NCBI GenBank assembly: GCA_033297075.1
Contig: MU858081.1
Coordinates: forward strand, 62,001-126,000
Reading direction: 5' to 3'
Origin: Rhypophila decipiens
Taxonomy: Eukaryota; Ascomycota; Sordariomycetes; Sordariales; Naviculisporaceae
Length of the DNA: 64,000 nt
This document shows, in pieces, positions 49,201 through 60,624 of this stretch. The position numbers were made by a program, and so were the translations under genes. Below the pieces are notes generated by a model. The model saw only the letters and a program-made list of their open reading frames with translations. It did no database searches and had not been told where the DNA came from. Within the stretch, counting starts at the first letter, position 1; every line of letters starts with the position of its first letter.

Positions 49201-49236
49201 TACTCCGTACCCCGTACGCATACAGGATACGGAGTA
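49201..49236. repeat. Inverted pair of TACTCCGTA/TACGGAGTA nonamers
   Basis: TACTCCGTA at 49201-49209 and its complement TACGGAGTA at 49228-49236 are separated by 18 bp. The same nonamer is at 4091-4099 and 12024-12032, and the core ACTCCGTA is near 18822, 28913 and 34684, all in non-coding DNA. Confidence 0.5.
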
Positions 49237-50541
49237 TTGTATGTAAATAGTCAGAAATCACGGGGTCAGTTGAAGCTCGTCGATTTGCCCGACATAAGGC
49301 ATGGCCGCGGACGACAACCAGAAAAAACAAAGCACCAAACCGCCACCAGCTGCCCTTTTCAACGTTTCCAGGTGTTCCGGCAATCCTCATTTCGAGACAA
49401 GAACAACACCGGGTGCTCGGACATTATCGGTCACCAATCAGCAGGAAGAAACTCGAAAAACAAATCCAGGTTCTTCCACACTTCAAACGGTAATGTGGGC
49501 AAAAAGAAGCAAAAAAAAGCAAGAAAAAAAGAATGAGAGAAGAAAAGGTGGGTACGAGAGGGGCGTGTCTTGTTCGTGGCCCGGCGAGGCAGTGAGTGAC
49601 ACACAGCGTCTGAGTGGATGTGTCAGACCAGTCCTGTCTTCTCGTCGTAATTGCCCGTCGTCACAAATCAAGTCTCGCCGTGCATCAAGTGGAGTGAGTG
49701 GACGCCCCAGAGAAGAGAGGGCATTTGGCTCGGTTTCTTGGCGCCCCAAAGACCCATGGACGCCTTCTGCCAGGCTATCCCGCTTGAGGTCTAGCGCCGA
49801 GCACCAAAGATTACAAGAATAGGATGGCGCATTGAGGTCCCATGGGTCTGAGGAAAAAGGATGTGCTGGCCTGAGCCCACCTTTGGCCGGCCGTGCAGAT
49901 TCGGTGGAGACAGGCGTATTTCCGACCAGGGTCTGGTGGCCAATGAGGAAGGAAGGATCAAAAGGCAATGAATAAAAGGTGGAGCCAGACGAAGGGTTGA
50001 ATTTCGGTACGTACCCATGTACACCCACCGTGCACCGAGCACTCGCAGCGGGTCGCTCGCACTCCACCAGTGACCCAGTGGCACTCCCCGTCTCGCACAC
50101 AACTTCCCGCAGTCTCCACCTTTGTCCAGCGGTGGGTGGACTGCCAGGACCTGCTTGGCTTGAGAGTGGTACGTACCTGCGACGAGGGAGTCAGGAAAAG
50201 CAGCAGGCTAGTCTGACATGGGGCGACCGCCGGCCAATCAAGCCACCCTGACCACGCAATATTCGAGGGCTCCTATCCGCAGGCGGGTGAGTCTTGCAGT
50301 TTGCAGGCGAGCCACCGGCCAAACAAGATGAGGTACGTACCCCTGTACCCTCGCCAGTGCTGCCATGCCCCAGTGCTCCTCTACCGTACCATCCTTTGAC
50401 ACAGAACGGGCGGCAGAGCGAGGAAGGCGGGTTCAGCAAGGGTGGCATGGTGGGCAGTGGACCGTGCTTCCCACCGCCTTCCCACGGCTTGGGGCTGCTG
50501 CTGGTGCTGATGCTGCAATCGAAAGCGAATGATTATCCATG

Positions 50542-51164
50542 AAATATCTACGACCTCCAGCCCGCATCTTTCTTCCAGCCCTGTTTTTTTTGTTCGTCAC
50601 CACCGATTCTCGACACTCATTCACTCGACCTTTTTCTCCTCTCTCTCTCCTCCTTCCTCAACTCCACCCTCCCAGGCCGTGGAGACTGTTTGCTCACCTC
50701 CGACCCTCATATCTTCTCGCCAGTCCAACCCAAGGGAGACGATTTACTTCCTCACCTTGCACTACCAGTACCCAACCCAGGCGACGACACTCAAGCCAGC
50801 TTGACCCGTTGATTCGAAGTCAAGTACAACCGTTTACGGCCCGCAGCAAAACCAAAAGAAATCCATTCCGGAAGAGAGTCCCATTCCCCCTTAGTGGACA
50901 TTTGGAGCCCAGGTTTTCTTTCCGCCGCTTTTCTATCTAATTCCTATTATTATTTGGCCCAAAGGATTTGCCCGGTCTCCGAAAACAGATACCCATAGTT
51001 CCGTGAAACAGGATTCAATATTTCCTCTTTCTCCTAACTCTGTGTTTTCTTTCTTCGTCGTCTCTCCTATTCCTCTCTCCCGGAGCCCAACGGTCCACAG
51101 CCGCTGCCCAAGAGCCAAGCCAAGCCAAGTAGGAGAGAATTGCCGGGACTCGAGGAAGCATATC
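50542..51164 (+). promoter_or_regulatory. ATG-free 5' leader of the Ran1-type kinase
   Basis: No ATG occurs on the plus strand over these 623 nt, where about ten would be expected. The DNA is pyrimidine-rich near its start (CTCCTCTCTCTCTCCTCC around 50636). This marks a transcribed leader that begins close to 50.54-50.6 kb. Confidence 0.55.
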
Positions 51165-52773
51165 ATGCAGCATGTGTCAGCGTACGGATATCCCACTCCA
51201 CCAACCTCACCAGCATTCAACCAGCCTTGTGCCATCCAGACTCACCACATCCCGGTACAACATCCTTGCCAGCCACGTTATGTCGCCCCCGAGGAGAGGT
51301 TAGGGAGCTTCATCACAAACTCGTTGCGTCTTACGGGCATCCTAGGTACAGGAGCGTACGGAGTGGTATATTCGGCCGTCGACATCAGGGACAACGTTCA
51401 GTATGCCGTCAAGTGTCTCAGCAAGTTCAACCCGGATGGAACCGAGTTGGAACGACGACAATTGGCCTTCCAGACCCGCGAGATCCGCCTGCACCATGAG
51501 GCATCGAAGCATGCTAATGTTGTTTCCATGTTGAGCATCATCGACGTCCAGGACTGCATCTTTGTCATCATGGAGTACTGTCCCGAGGGTGACTTGTTCT
51601 ACAATATCACAGAGTGCGGACAATACGTGGGTAAGGATGAGCTTGCCAAGAAGGTTTTCCTCCAGATTTTGGATGCCGTGGAACACTGCCACAGTAAAGG
51701 AATTTACCATCGGGATTTGAAGCCGGAGAACATCTTGGTTTCGGACCATGGCAATACCGTTAAGCTGGCCGACTTTGGACTTGCCATCTCCACTGAGCGA
51801 TCCGAGGACTACGGTTGCGGTTCGACCTTCTACATGTCTCCAGGTAGGTTCATATACTCGACCGCTCTCCAGCCGGCCACTTCCTTTCCGATTCGCACCC
51901 TCAGCAACCACTAACCATCTCTTTTATTTCTCCCATCTAGAATGTCTGGATCCCACATCAAGGAGACCCTTTTACTATTGTGCCCCGAATGATGTCTGGA
52001 GCCTTGGAGTCATATTGGTGAATCTCACCTGCGGACGCAATCCATGGAAACAAGCATCTTTTGAGGATTCCACATACCGGGCTTACATCCGCTCACCGGG
52101 GTTTTTGAAGACGATTCTTCCTGTGTCGGACGAACTGAACGACATCCTTTGCAGGGTTTTCAACCCGAACCCGGATCACCGGATCACGCTATCCGAGCTC
52201 AAAGCCCGGATTATTGCTTGCCCAAGGTTCACCGAACAGCCGGCTACTAACTTGCCTACGCCGCCTCGGTCACCTGAACACATCCCTGTATACGTTAACT
52301 GCGATGAGTCGGCCATCGACGACGAGCTCGACGATTATGATGGACCACTCTCGCCTGCCTCGTCCGACGACGCCATGTCCGACGACGGATCGACTTGTTC
52401 CTCCGACGAAGGCTCCCTGTCCTCTTCGTGCTCGTCAATCGAGGACCTTGAGGAGGACGACTACCTGGACGATATTCCAGAGGCTCGGACACCCCCGCCA
52501 CAACCATCAGCCGCAGAACCTGCGATTTATGGCCAAGAGAGATCAAGGCTATTGCCATATTCCCAGGAGTTCGTGCCGTCTTATGCCACGGCCGCCCCGG
52601 AACCTGTTCAGCCCATACCTCTTGCTATTCCATCGGCATGCGCACCAAAGCTCCTTCAACACTATGTTTGGGATATGTTCAAGTATGCCCCACCAGTGGT
52701 ACCGCAACTCCATCATCCGGTTCCATTCCACGCTCAGGTTCCTCTTTTCGCTCACATGCAAGGCTGTTATTAA
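51165..52773 (+). CDS. Ran1/Pat1-type serine/threonine kinase
   Basis: Two exons, 51165-51843 and 51941-52773, encode 503 aa. After a short N-terminus (PTPPTSP), the kinase domain spans about residues 55-350. It has GTGAYG at 61-66, YAVKCLSK, MEYCPEGDLFYNI, HRDLKPEN at 182-189, a DFG, and CGSTFYMSPECLD across the intron. The pattern of the activation loop and of LGVILVNLTCGRNPWK matches the fungal Ran1/Pat1, Ksp1, Sks1 and Vhs1 group, which links nutrients to growth and meiosis. The C-terminal tail is acidic and Ser-rich (SDDAMSDDGSTCSSDEGS), then Pro-rich. The start is the first ATG after a 623-nt ATG-free leader. The gene stands alone between two long regions without genes. Confidence 0.9.
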
Positions 52774-55700
52774 GCCAATGTTTTTTTACACTTTTCTTTT
52801 GGTTGGGTAGTAATATCCTTCCATAGTAAGTCTTGATACTGGACTGCCACCGAACCGTGCCAGGATGGTCATGGTCTTTGGAAATTCTCCGGACGGAGCC
52901 ATCCCAGTTGGAAGACGCGCCATATCATTCAACACCCAACTCTGGATATCATGCTTGCCTAGAGGATCCATTTCTTTGTCTGTTTCTGCCCACTTCTGGG
53001 ATGATGCTGCCCTGGACGGAGAAATCCAAAAGACTCGCGGCCAAAACCCGAAGCGGAACGAAAGGGAACCATTTCCCCTTGTCTATACGATACGATTTAT
53101 GTTGGTGTATTTGTTGGAGTCTCACTTGTTTACATGTCAATATGGGTTTCTTTTTTCATCTATTTGCCTGGTTCGGTACAGCATATTTGGCGCAGGACAT
53201 ACAACATGGGGTTTGGGGAGTTTCTGACAAAAATCTATTTCTTCTCGTTTTCTGTCTTTCCATTACTATTATTAATATTACTGTCGACACTTTGGACGGC
53301 ATAGAACGGACTTTGGGCGCTTTTACATTCGCTTTCTGGGATGATACCAATATTTTTTCGTCAGCTTGGAGCGAAGTTTGGGGTCTTTTTTTTCACGACG
53401 TGGTTATGAGAGATTCTTGAGATGTCTTATACCCTCTCTTGCGATTTGTTCTCTGGCAAATGGAAAATGAAGAGATGGGGTCACGAAGGATGTTAGACAT
53501 TACCCTGGGTCAATAGCCCATTCTTCTGCTTCGCAGCAGACAGAAAGATCATATACGTTTTTATAACACTCCCTGGAGAGAAACCTCCGGGGGTGAGCAG
53601 ACCTGCTGGCGGTATAACCCCCAGGATCGCTTTATCCAATATCATCACAAATGAATACGTTGGAAACACTACACTTGTTCCTTGGCCTGCTTGTGCTTTT
53701 ACGATATGAAGAAGCTTGAACTCGAGAGAGAATGGAAAATTGAAAGGAGAGCACCCAAAGAGGAGCTGCACGTGATGACAGGACCATGCTCCTTTCCCCT
53801 TTTTCTTGCTTGGTCCTGTGGATGTCCTGATGATGAGGCTTCTTTGTCACGGAGCTCTGTTTGCTAGCTCGACAAGGTGCAGTTGAAGGAGCAGATAAAC
53901 ATTGACGCTAGTTCCCAACGGGGGATACCTTGTTCAGGACCCGCCCTTTGGATAATCGTCGTCATCAAGATGGAGCCGACCAGTGCAGCTGAAGTTTTTC
54001 TTTGGCGGTCATTCATTCCATCAGAGAATTCTTCCCTCTTCTCCCGCAATAGGCTTGGCTCCCTCTCTGTGATGACTGATGATTGAGTCGAGAGCAACTG
54101 TGGGTTGGTTGTAGTGGATGGATGTGTGTGTGGATTATTGGTACTGGGCGGGTTGCACTGTAATGTCGCGCAGATTCAATCACACATCGTTCTTGTTGAG
54201 AAAAAACGAAAAAGTGTTAGCCCCACCCGCACGCCTCATCACCCCATCACGATGTTCTCAGAACCTTTTTTCCCCTTCTCTCGTCCTCTGTGCCCTTCTT
54301 TGGGCTTTTGCCTTTGATCGGGCGGCGATGGTGAATGAGTGGGACCCACACCAAATGGTTGGCAATTTTATTACCATGCCCGAAGGTGGGAAGAAGCCAG
54401 AAAACCGCGCAGCGATGATGCGGATGATTGAGCGACTCCTACCCACCACGTTCCTTCCCCCTTTCTGCTCGCTCTGCACTTGCCTTGCATCCAACTCTGC
54501 CCGATTGATTGGTTGGGAGTCAGCGACGCCACTTCGCCCTGCTTTTTCGAACTTGGGCGTTATGGCAAGGAAGCTGCAGCTCGAAACTGCAAGACTCTCG
54601 ACAGAGAGGGGACCGAAAAGGCAGAGCAGCCAACCCCGTGGAGGTGCCGCTTCTTACTCCGAAGGGTGTATCGTCAGATTGGTGACTGGGTTTGCCCGCC
54701 TGCCTTGAAACCAGGACTGTTGTTGTTTCTGCTATTGGGCGGGTTTGTGAGATGATATTGTTTATTATGTCCCGTTTTGGCGTCTCTCTGCACATCGTGA
54801 CTCGGGCGGCGCAGGTTTTGGTGTTGGGTTCCCCCTGGGCAAGAATGACTCGGTGTGGTTCTTGTTCACCATTCACGTGCATCCGCTGTTAGTGAAGTTA
54901 AAATCTTGCGGCAAGAATCCCGCGTTATCTTGCTTTGGATCTAACAGCCGGCCGTACTTCCTTTCCCGTCATTGGTGCACAGTCTTCGGCCGAGATGGGT
55001 CACTTCTTCAAGCACAAACCAAACACAAGAAAGCAGGAAGAACAACATCACAGCTACAATATCATCCCATCACAACAGCATTCATCATCGAGCCCCATCC
55101 AATCTCTCAAGCTTTTTCCGCAATTCCACTCCCCGTTCGGCATGTTGCCAGAGGCCGCCAATCGTCTCACTCAGATGCAATAAATACACCAACAACAACA
55201 TCACGACCGTGATATTAACATCAACAGACAGAGATTCTGCAGGGATGCGGGACACTGCTGCTCTCGTTGAGACTCAGAGTCAGCCAACCCTCTCATTCAA
55301 CCACAATAATACATCCATGTTTGGTTTGTAAATTGCAGACATGTGAGGGTTTTACGATGGTGTTGTGGTACACGCAGTTCTCACACACCCACAGCTTCCC
55401 TCTCAACCTCGTTCTGTCCGTCTCTCGTTGGTTCGCATCTGTCAAGGTGAGAAATCTGAGAGAGACGTTGAGGCAGGTGATGACAGAACATGCTGCTGCA
55501 CAACCTCGCCCTCACCCAGCCTACACAGTACACACCACCAGAATCTAGACAGCAGTGCTGCCTTTTCACCGTCCTGCCCCGGTCTTTTTAATATTCCGAC
55601 GGCAAGTGCACTGTCCTCAGTTGGTCTGTCCCAGCTGTAGGAGACCGGCCCGGTCCTTCCATTTTACAGATCTGGGATGGGTTGCGATGCAATGGCAGCT

Positions 55701-58700
55701 CGGAAAGAGAAAGTTCTTACCACCCAGCAAGCGGTCATCATCAAAGATTGCACTCCCATATGACCAAGTCAGCCTTTCTTTCCCTACCGAGCTTAAGCAC
55801 AAGTTTCCGTCGACTGGGCGGTCTGCAAAGTATCTTGGGACCAGTCACCAGCGAGCAAGACCTCGGCTGTAAGATGCCTGCAGTTTCTTGATTTATATTC
55901 ATTCTGCATCGAGTTCAGCTAGCTTGGAGATATTCCTCGATCCTTCTGCTTATCATAAGATCCCCAAGCAAGATAGTCGTGTATCACTACTACCTAGGTT
56001 AGAAGTGTGCACCACCCTAGTGGTATTGGTCAACACACCGCATCAAGGCTTCTGCATAGCTCCGTGATCCTGCCTCGTTGCTATAGGCAGAAGATGATAG
56101 CAAAACTGGAGACAGGCGGCCGTTCATACAATCTTGGAAGCAACAAAAAAGGACCATAATGCCGCCAATGATGCCGGTTTGAATCTCTTATTGGGTCTTG
56201 AGGCTAGTGCCTGGGCAGACGTATACTCTCCTGTTGTTATACGCATCTCGAGATTTTGGTACAAGCAAGGGATGACATCGCCGTATCCGTGGTTAAAGTG
56301 CTCGCATTAGCGCGATGGGTACCATCTGTATCAAGTTTGGGCTGCCATCGAGCAATCTCTTGGCCAGATTCCTCTCCATTGTCCGGGCCTATCGTCGAAT
56401 GCTAGCTTGCCCTCCATGGTCCCATCAAAGCATGCAGCGGGAGCTCCTCATGACTGGTCAGAGGATTTTGGCGGGCTTCGGACTATGAAGCCGCTCTGGC
56501 TCGTCGGATTGGCCAGATGGCTATTCGTCTTCCCGATGGGCAGTTGGAACTTGGAAGCAGCAGGATGCAAGTTATGCAACCTTCTGGATGGGCCTTGATT
56601 GGATCATGGTTCTCGGCACCTGATATGGGCAGCACGAAATGCACCATGGCATGGCTGGGTTCACATGGAAGATGGCGGTGAAGGCCATGCACAATACCGA
56701 CAGAGCCGGCTTCTCGCATCTGGTTGGTCGGGGTCAATTAGAGGGGCTGAACAGGCCGTGACCCCATCACACAGCCAGTCGGGAGGAACGGTGTGATGGT
56801 CGTTTCCTGGGTTGGGTGAATTGGACGGGCGGAAGTGCCAAAACAGAGACATCATCGATGCGTGCCAACCGCATGTTTCTGACGGGCTTGATGCGAGGAG
56901 AGGTTCTAGATCGTGGGCCGGCTAGCATTGGACAGCCCAAAGAGGGTTATTGTTGTTTTCCCCCTCCCCCTTCTTTCTCTTTCTTTTTGCCACTGCACGG
57001 TAGCACGGCAACGCCCTTACATTGAAAGCTGGAGCAAACGGTCCACGAGGGGTCAGTTTGACTGCCGCGCTTTCCTTGTCCTTGTGGCATAACCCAAAGG
57101 ACCAAGTGGGATAGGACGAAGCCCCTCTCGTTCTGTCTGACCGGCATTGCACGGCCTTCTTTCTTTGTTTCCTTTTGGTCAAGTGGCTGTTGGTGCCTAC
57201 GGCCTGTCTGTAAGTGCTAAAGAGGTGGAAAGGAGGCTTGTCTTGGTCACCGCCACACTTTGCCAATACCTCCGTCGGCGTTCGTTCGGTCTTGCAAAAC
57301 GGCTGAGGCATATGAAAAGACTGAACCTTTTGGCAATGAGCTGGAGGAGCGGCTATGCTCCGAATGTGTGAAGATCAGGTGTTCTGGTTCAGACTGTCCT
57401 GCTTGCCGCGGTAGTCACATTTGACTGTTTGCCTACCTGGCGCATGGCTGGCCATCAGATCGGATGCTGGCTCCTCAGGGGGATCATCCTGTCAGTATGC
57501 ACCTTGATGGTAGCGGAGATCTATTATGTCTACAAGCTGCTCGATCTTTGTCATCATATGATAGATATGGCTTCGATGTTGACTCTGATCTTGGGAGAGA
57601 AAAGTCGCCTATTACAGCGACGGCTTTGACTTCCCTTTATCTCGAGGAATGGAATCACTCAGAGATTGGCCTTGCTCCTTGTGCCTGTTCTTTATTTCCG
57701 TTCTCTTCTGAAGCCGGTGATGCGGCTTATCGGTACATATTGTACCTCCGACCCGCGACATGGTCTTTTGAATGGGGAAAGTTCCGATTTCAAGCTCCGG
57801 CTGACTGGCTAACTACGTACTTGTTGCTCGGACCGTTTCCGGCCCGGAGGGAAGTCTTTCCCTTTGTTCCAGCAGATGACGGATGATGCGATTGTGTGAA
57901 TAGGCAAAGCGGGAAGGAAGGAGTGAAAGGCGGAAGCTTAAAGCGGGATAACCGCTCAGTCGGACTCGCTAACAAGTGTATGGTCGGGCGGACAATTGTA
58001 CCATGCAGTACAATGCTTTCCGGCGGTACGGGCGGGAGGACGTGCGCGGAGGACTTCCGCGAGACTCCGAAGCCCGTCGGGTGTTTTTGGGGAGCCGATA
58101 TGTCGCTTGGTGAGGCTGGATTTGTTTGTGAATAGAGAACAAACAATGTTCCTACCTTGTGGAATTCTTGAGATCCGAACCGCTGTGCGGGAAGCTTTGG
58201 GATTTCGCCTTTGTACACGTAATGTACGTGTGTTTAAGTGAGACGCGACGAAACCGCCGAGGTAGAGGAGGTTTAATGGGCCGAGACGACCGAGGGGTGC
58301 TCCCGGATCGTTTGAGAGCACACGTGTGCGTCATGCATACCTACATCGAGGTTTGCGTTTCTTTGTCCAACAACCGAGACAAGGACGGGGTTCCAACACC
58401 GGTGGAATGTTAGGTTTGAAGGTGAGTCAAGAACAAACAACACACCTTAGAAGTGAGCCAATTACATTATCAGGAAAGAGCTCCCCTGTGCCGCCCGAGT
58501 TTATCTCCATATTGTTGTGTAGAATCTAGTCTCGTCTATGGAGATTGAGAACCTATGAACAAAGGAAAGCAAAGATTAGATATCATCATTTCGGGCCTTT
58601 CGGCACCAATCATACTTCACGGAAGGCGAATAGAGGCGTTGATATCAAGCAAGAGTGGAAGAGAGAACAAAGGAACGAACTGCCACTGCCCAGTTACCAG

Positions 58701-60624
58701 ACGGGTCTCCTGATCTAGGTGATCTGGTTTCTGTGCTGGGAAGATATCACATCCCGTCAGGCGACCCGCAATTCAACGTCCCGGAATCCATCTCCGCCTC
58801 ATCGTCCTTTGAGAGGAAGACTCAACAATGGAGGCATGAGATTACCAATGCTCTGTCAGTCCGTGCTCTTAGTTCTTTGCTCAGTGTCAACTGAATCTTC
58901 TCATACTGTGGAGAGACATGTTGCAAGACTTTGGGGAAGTTCTAGCCCGCGTCCATAGCTCATGGCGTTGAGAATGATTACTGATAGAAAGGATGAAAGA
59001 AAGAACAGCTGTTTCTCACTTCCGGAGAAGAATTGTGAGTGACGGTCCACAGTCAGCCGATCGATGACCTTTCTCGGCCCGTACGACCATGAATTATGTC
59101 TTTTAACTTTGCGTCAGGGGCGTCTGCCAGCGGAGATCTGGGCCGCGCCCATCATGTTTCTCTGCTTCATTCCCTTGCAGATTGTGCGAGACAACAGATC
59201 AGGTGTGTATGTATCCATCCGTTAATGTAGATTATAGTGCGACCAGGAGCCAAACATCCGAGAGTAGTGGGCTGAGTGGCTTTTCAGCAGAGGTTGGATC
59301 ATAGTTCCACAGCTTGTGTTCTGGAAGCTTCAATCAGCTTTAACCCGGCGGTCAGTCGGTCAAACACACAAGATGAGACGAGAAACGATCTACGTATCTT
59401 GCTTGCTGTATGTGCACAGACTGGCTGACTTTCTACGGCGTACAGACGTACAGTTGACGCAGACACGGTCACATGTGTAACCATGAAAAAAGAAAAAAGA
59501 CAGCTTGCAAGTCGATGGATCGCGGACCTTTCCCCAGAGTCCCCAATCAACGCCTGTTGGCTTACCGCGCTTTGGCCCGAGGCAAGGGAGAAACCCCAAA
59601 AATATCCGTACACTCCAACGTGACCCAGCCAGCTGCGTAATTGACTATAGTTAGCCGGTGCCGAGTCCGTGTCCAGGTCCGTGGTTGGCAGCAGCCATCC
59701 GTGAACGGGGGCTTCCATGCTGTATCGGCACATGACCGGTAGCGCCATTATGCCATGCCCATGTGGCAGCCTGGCCTGCCTGGCATTCCTCTAGCAACAG
59801 GCGAAGTTGTCTCCGAGGCGTCGGCCATTGTTACCGGTAACGGGCTGAGTAAAACGCCAGGAACAAAATGTGAATGGTGACGTGGGTGATATGCTCACTT
59901 GACAAGCTTGGAAACGTCTCGTTGCTCGGGGCAGCCAGTCTTACTCGCGGCTGTCAACAGTGAGATGAAATAACGGTTTGATCTGACTCGGAGAGATGAC
60001 GGAGATAGGGGTCTCTAGCTGCGGGTGCTGACGTGAATCGAGATCAGATACGGTAGCAGCTCATGTAATCTTTTGGATCAACTTTGGTCAAATGGCCTAC
60101 ACCTTTGCGAAGGAAGGGATCGAGATTTCTGGTTGCCCAGAAAGAACCTTGACGGTCATCTCTCATTTGATCCGAGTCAGCCCCCTTTCACAAGGGGAGA
60201 AGTAAACAGTTATCCCAAAATGGAAAATCAAGTTCGCAAGTAGTCGGCCTACAGCATCGGATTTACCAGGTAACTACAATTGAGTAAGACGACCTACTCT
60301 CACTGATACCATTCAATATAGAGAGCACAACAGTTAAGTCAATCAAGCCTTGTAATAACAACTATGTAGGTAGTGATAAGATAAACAAAAGAAAAGAAAA
60401 TGGGTAATAGAAAAAAAAGACATCCGTCCAAGGGAAGAAGAAGATACAAGTTAGGAAGAAGAAATAAGACTCCTGGTTGAAGACGGACCAAGAACAGATT
60501 AAATGTTTCCCTTTTCGTTTTCACCTCCACTCCCAGCCCCCTGATGAAATGAGATTTCACCACCAGCCCGGTCATATCCCTCTCACCCCCCACCACTATC
60601 TTCTCGACCCAACCGTCACCTATC
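52774..60624. other. 7.9-kb region with no recognisable gene
   Basis: The first several hundred bases are T-rich and look like the 3' UTR of the kinase. Beyond that the open frames (up to ~196 codons at 54118-54708) show no family pattern or splice structure. One small Ser/Gln-rich frame at 54995-55183 is noted as a weak candidate. Bases 60340-60600 are purine-rich and probably the 3' UTR of the next minus-strand gene. Confidence 0.5.

Larger units (their letters stand above)
37963..51164. other. 13.2-kb region with no recognisable gene
   Basis: Apart from short 3' UTR sequence after PRP4 and the last ~0.6 kb, which is the kinase leader, I see no protein family, no linked exons with good splice signals and no RNA gene. 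The longest frames (about 130-170 codons) have random-looking composition. The base composition looks ordinary, so this is not an AT-rich RIP desert. It does contain poly-G runs near 41608 and 43631, an inverted repeat at 41792-41897, an inverted TACTCCGTA pair near 49200, and purine-rich low-complexity DNA near 49500. Confidence 0.5.

Noticed and set aside
51003..51164. N-terminal extension of the Ran1-type kinase
   Set aside because: The frame is open, but the extension has no ATG. The first ATG is 51165, just before the conserved PTPPTSP segment.
54118..54708. 196-codon frame after the kinase gene
   Set aside because: Its composition is random-looking, with no domain, no splice partners and no homologue I recognise.
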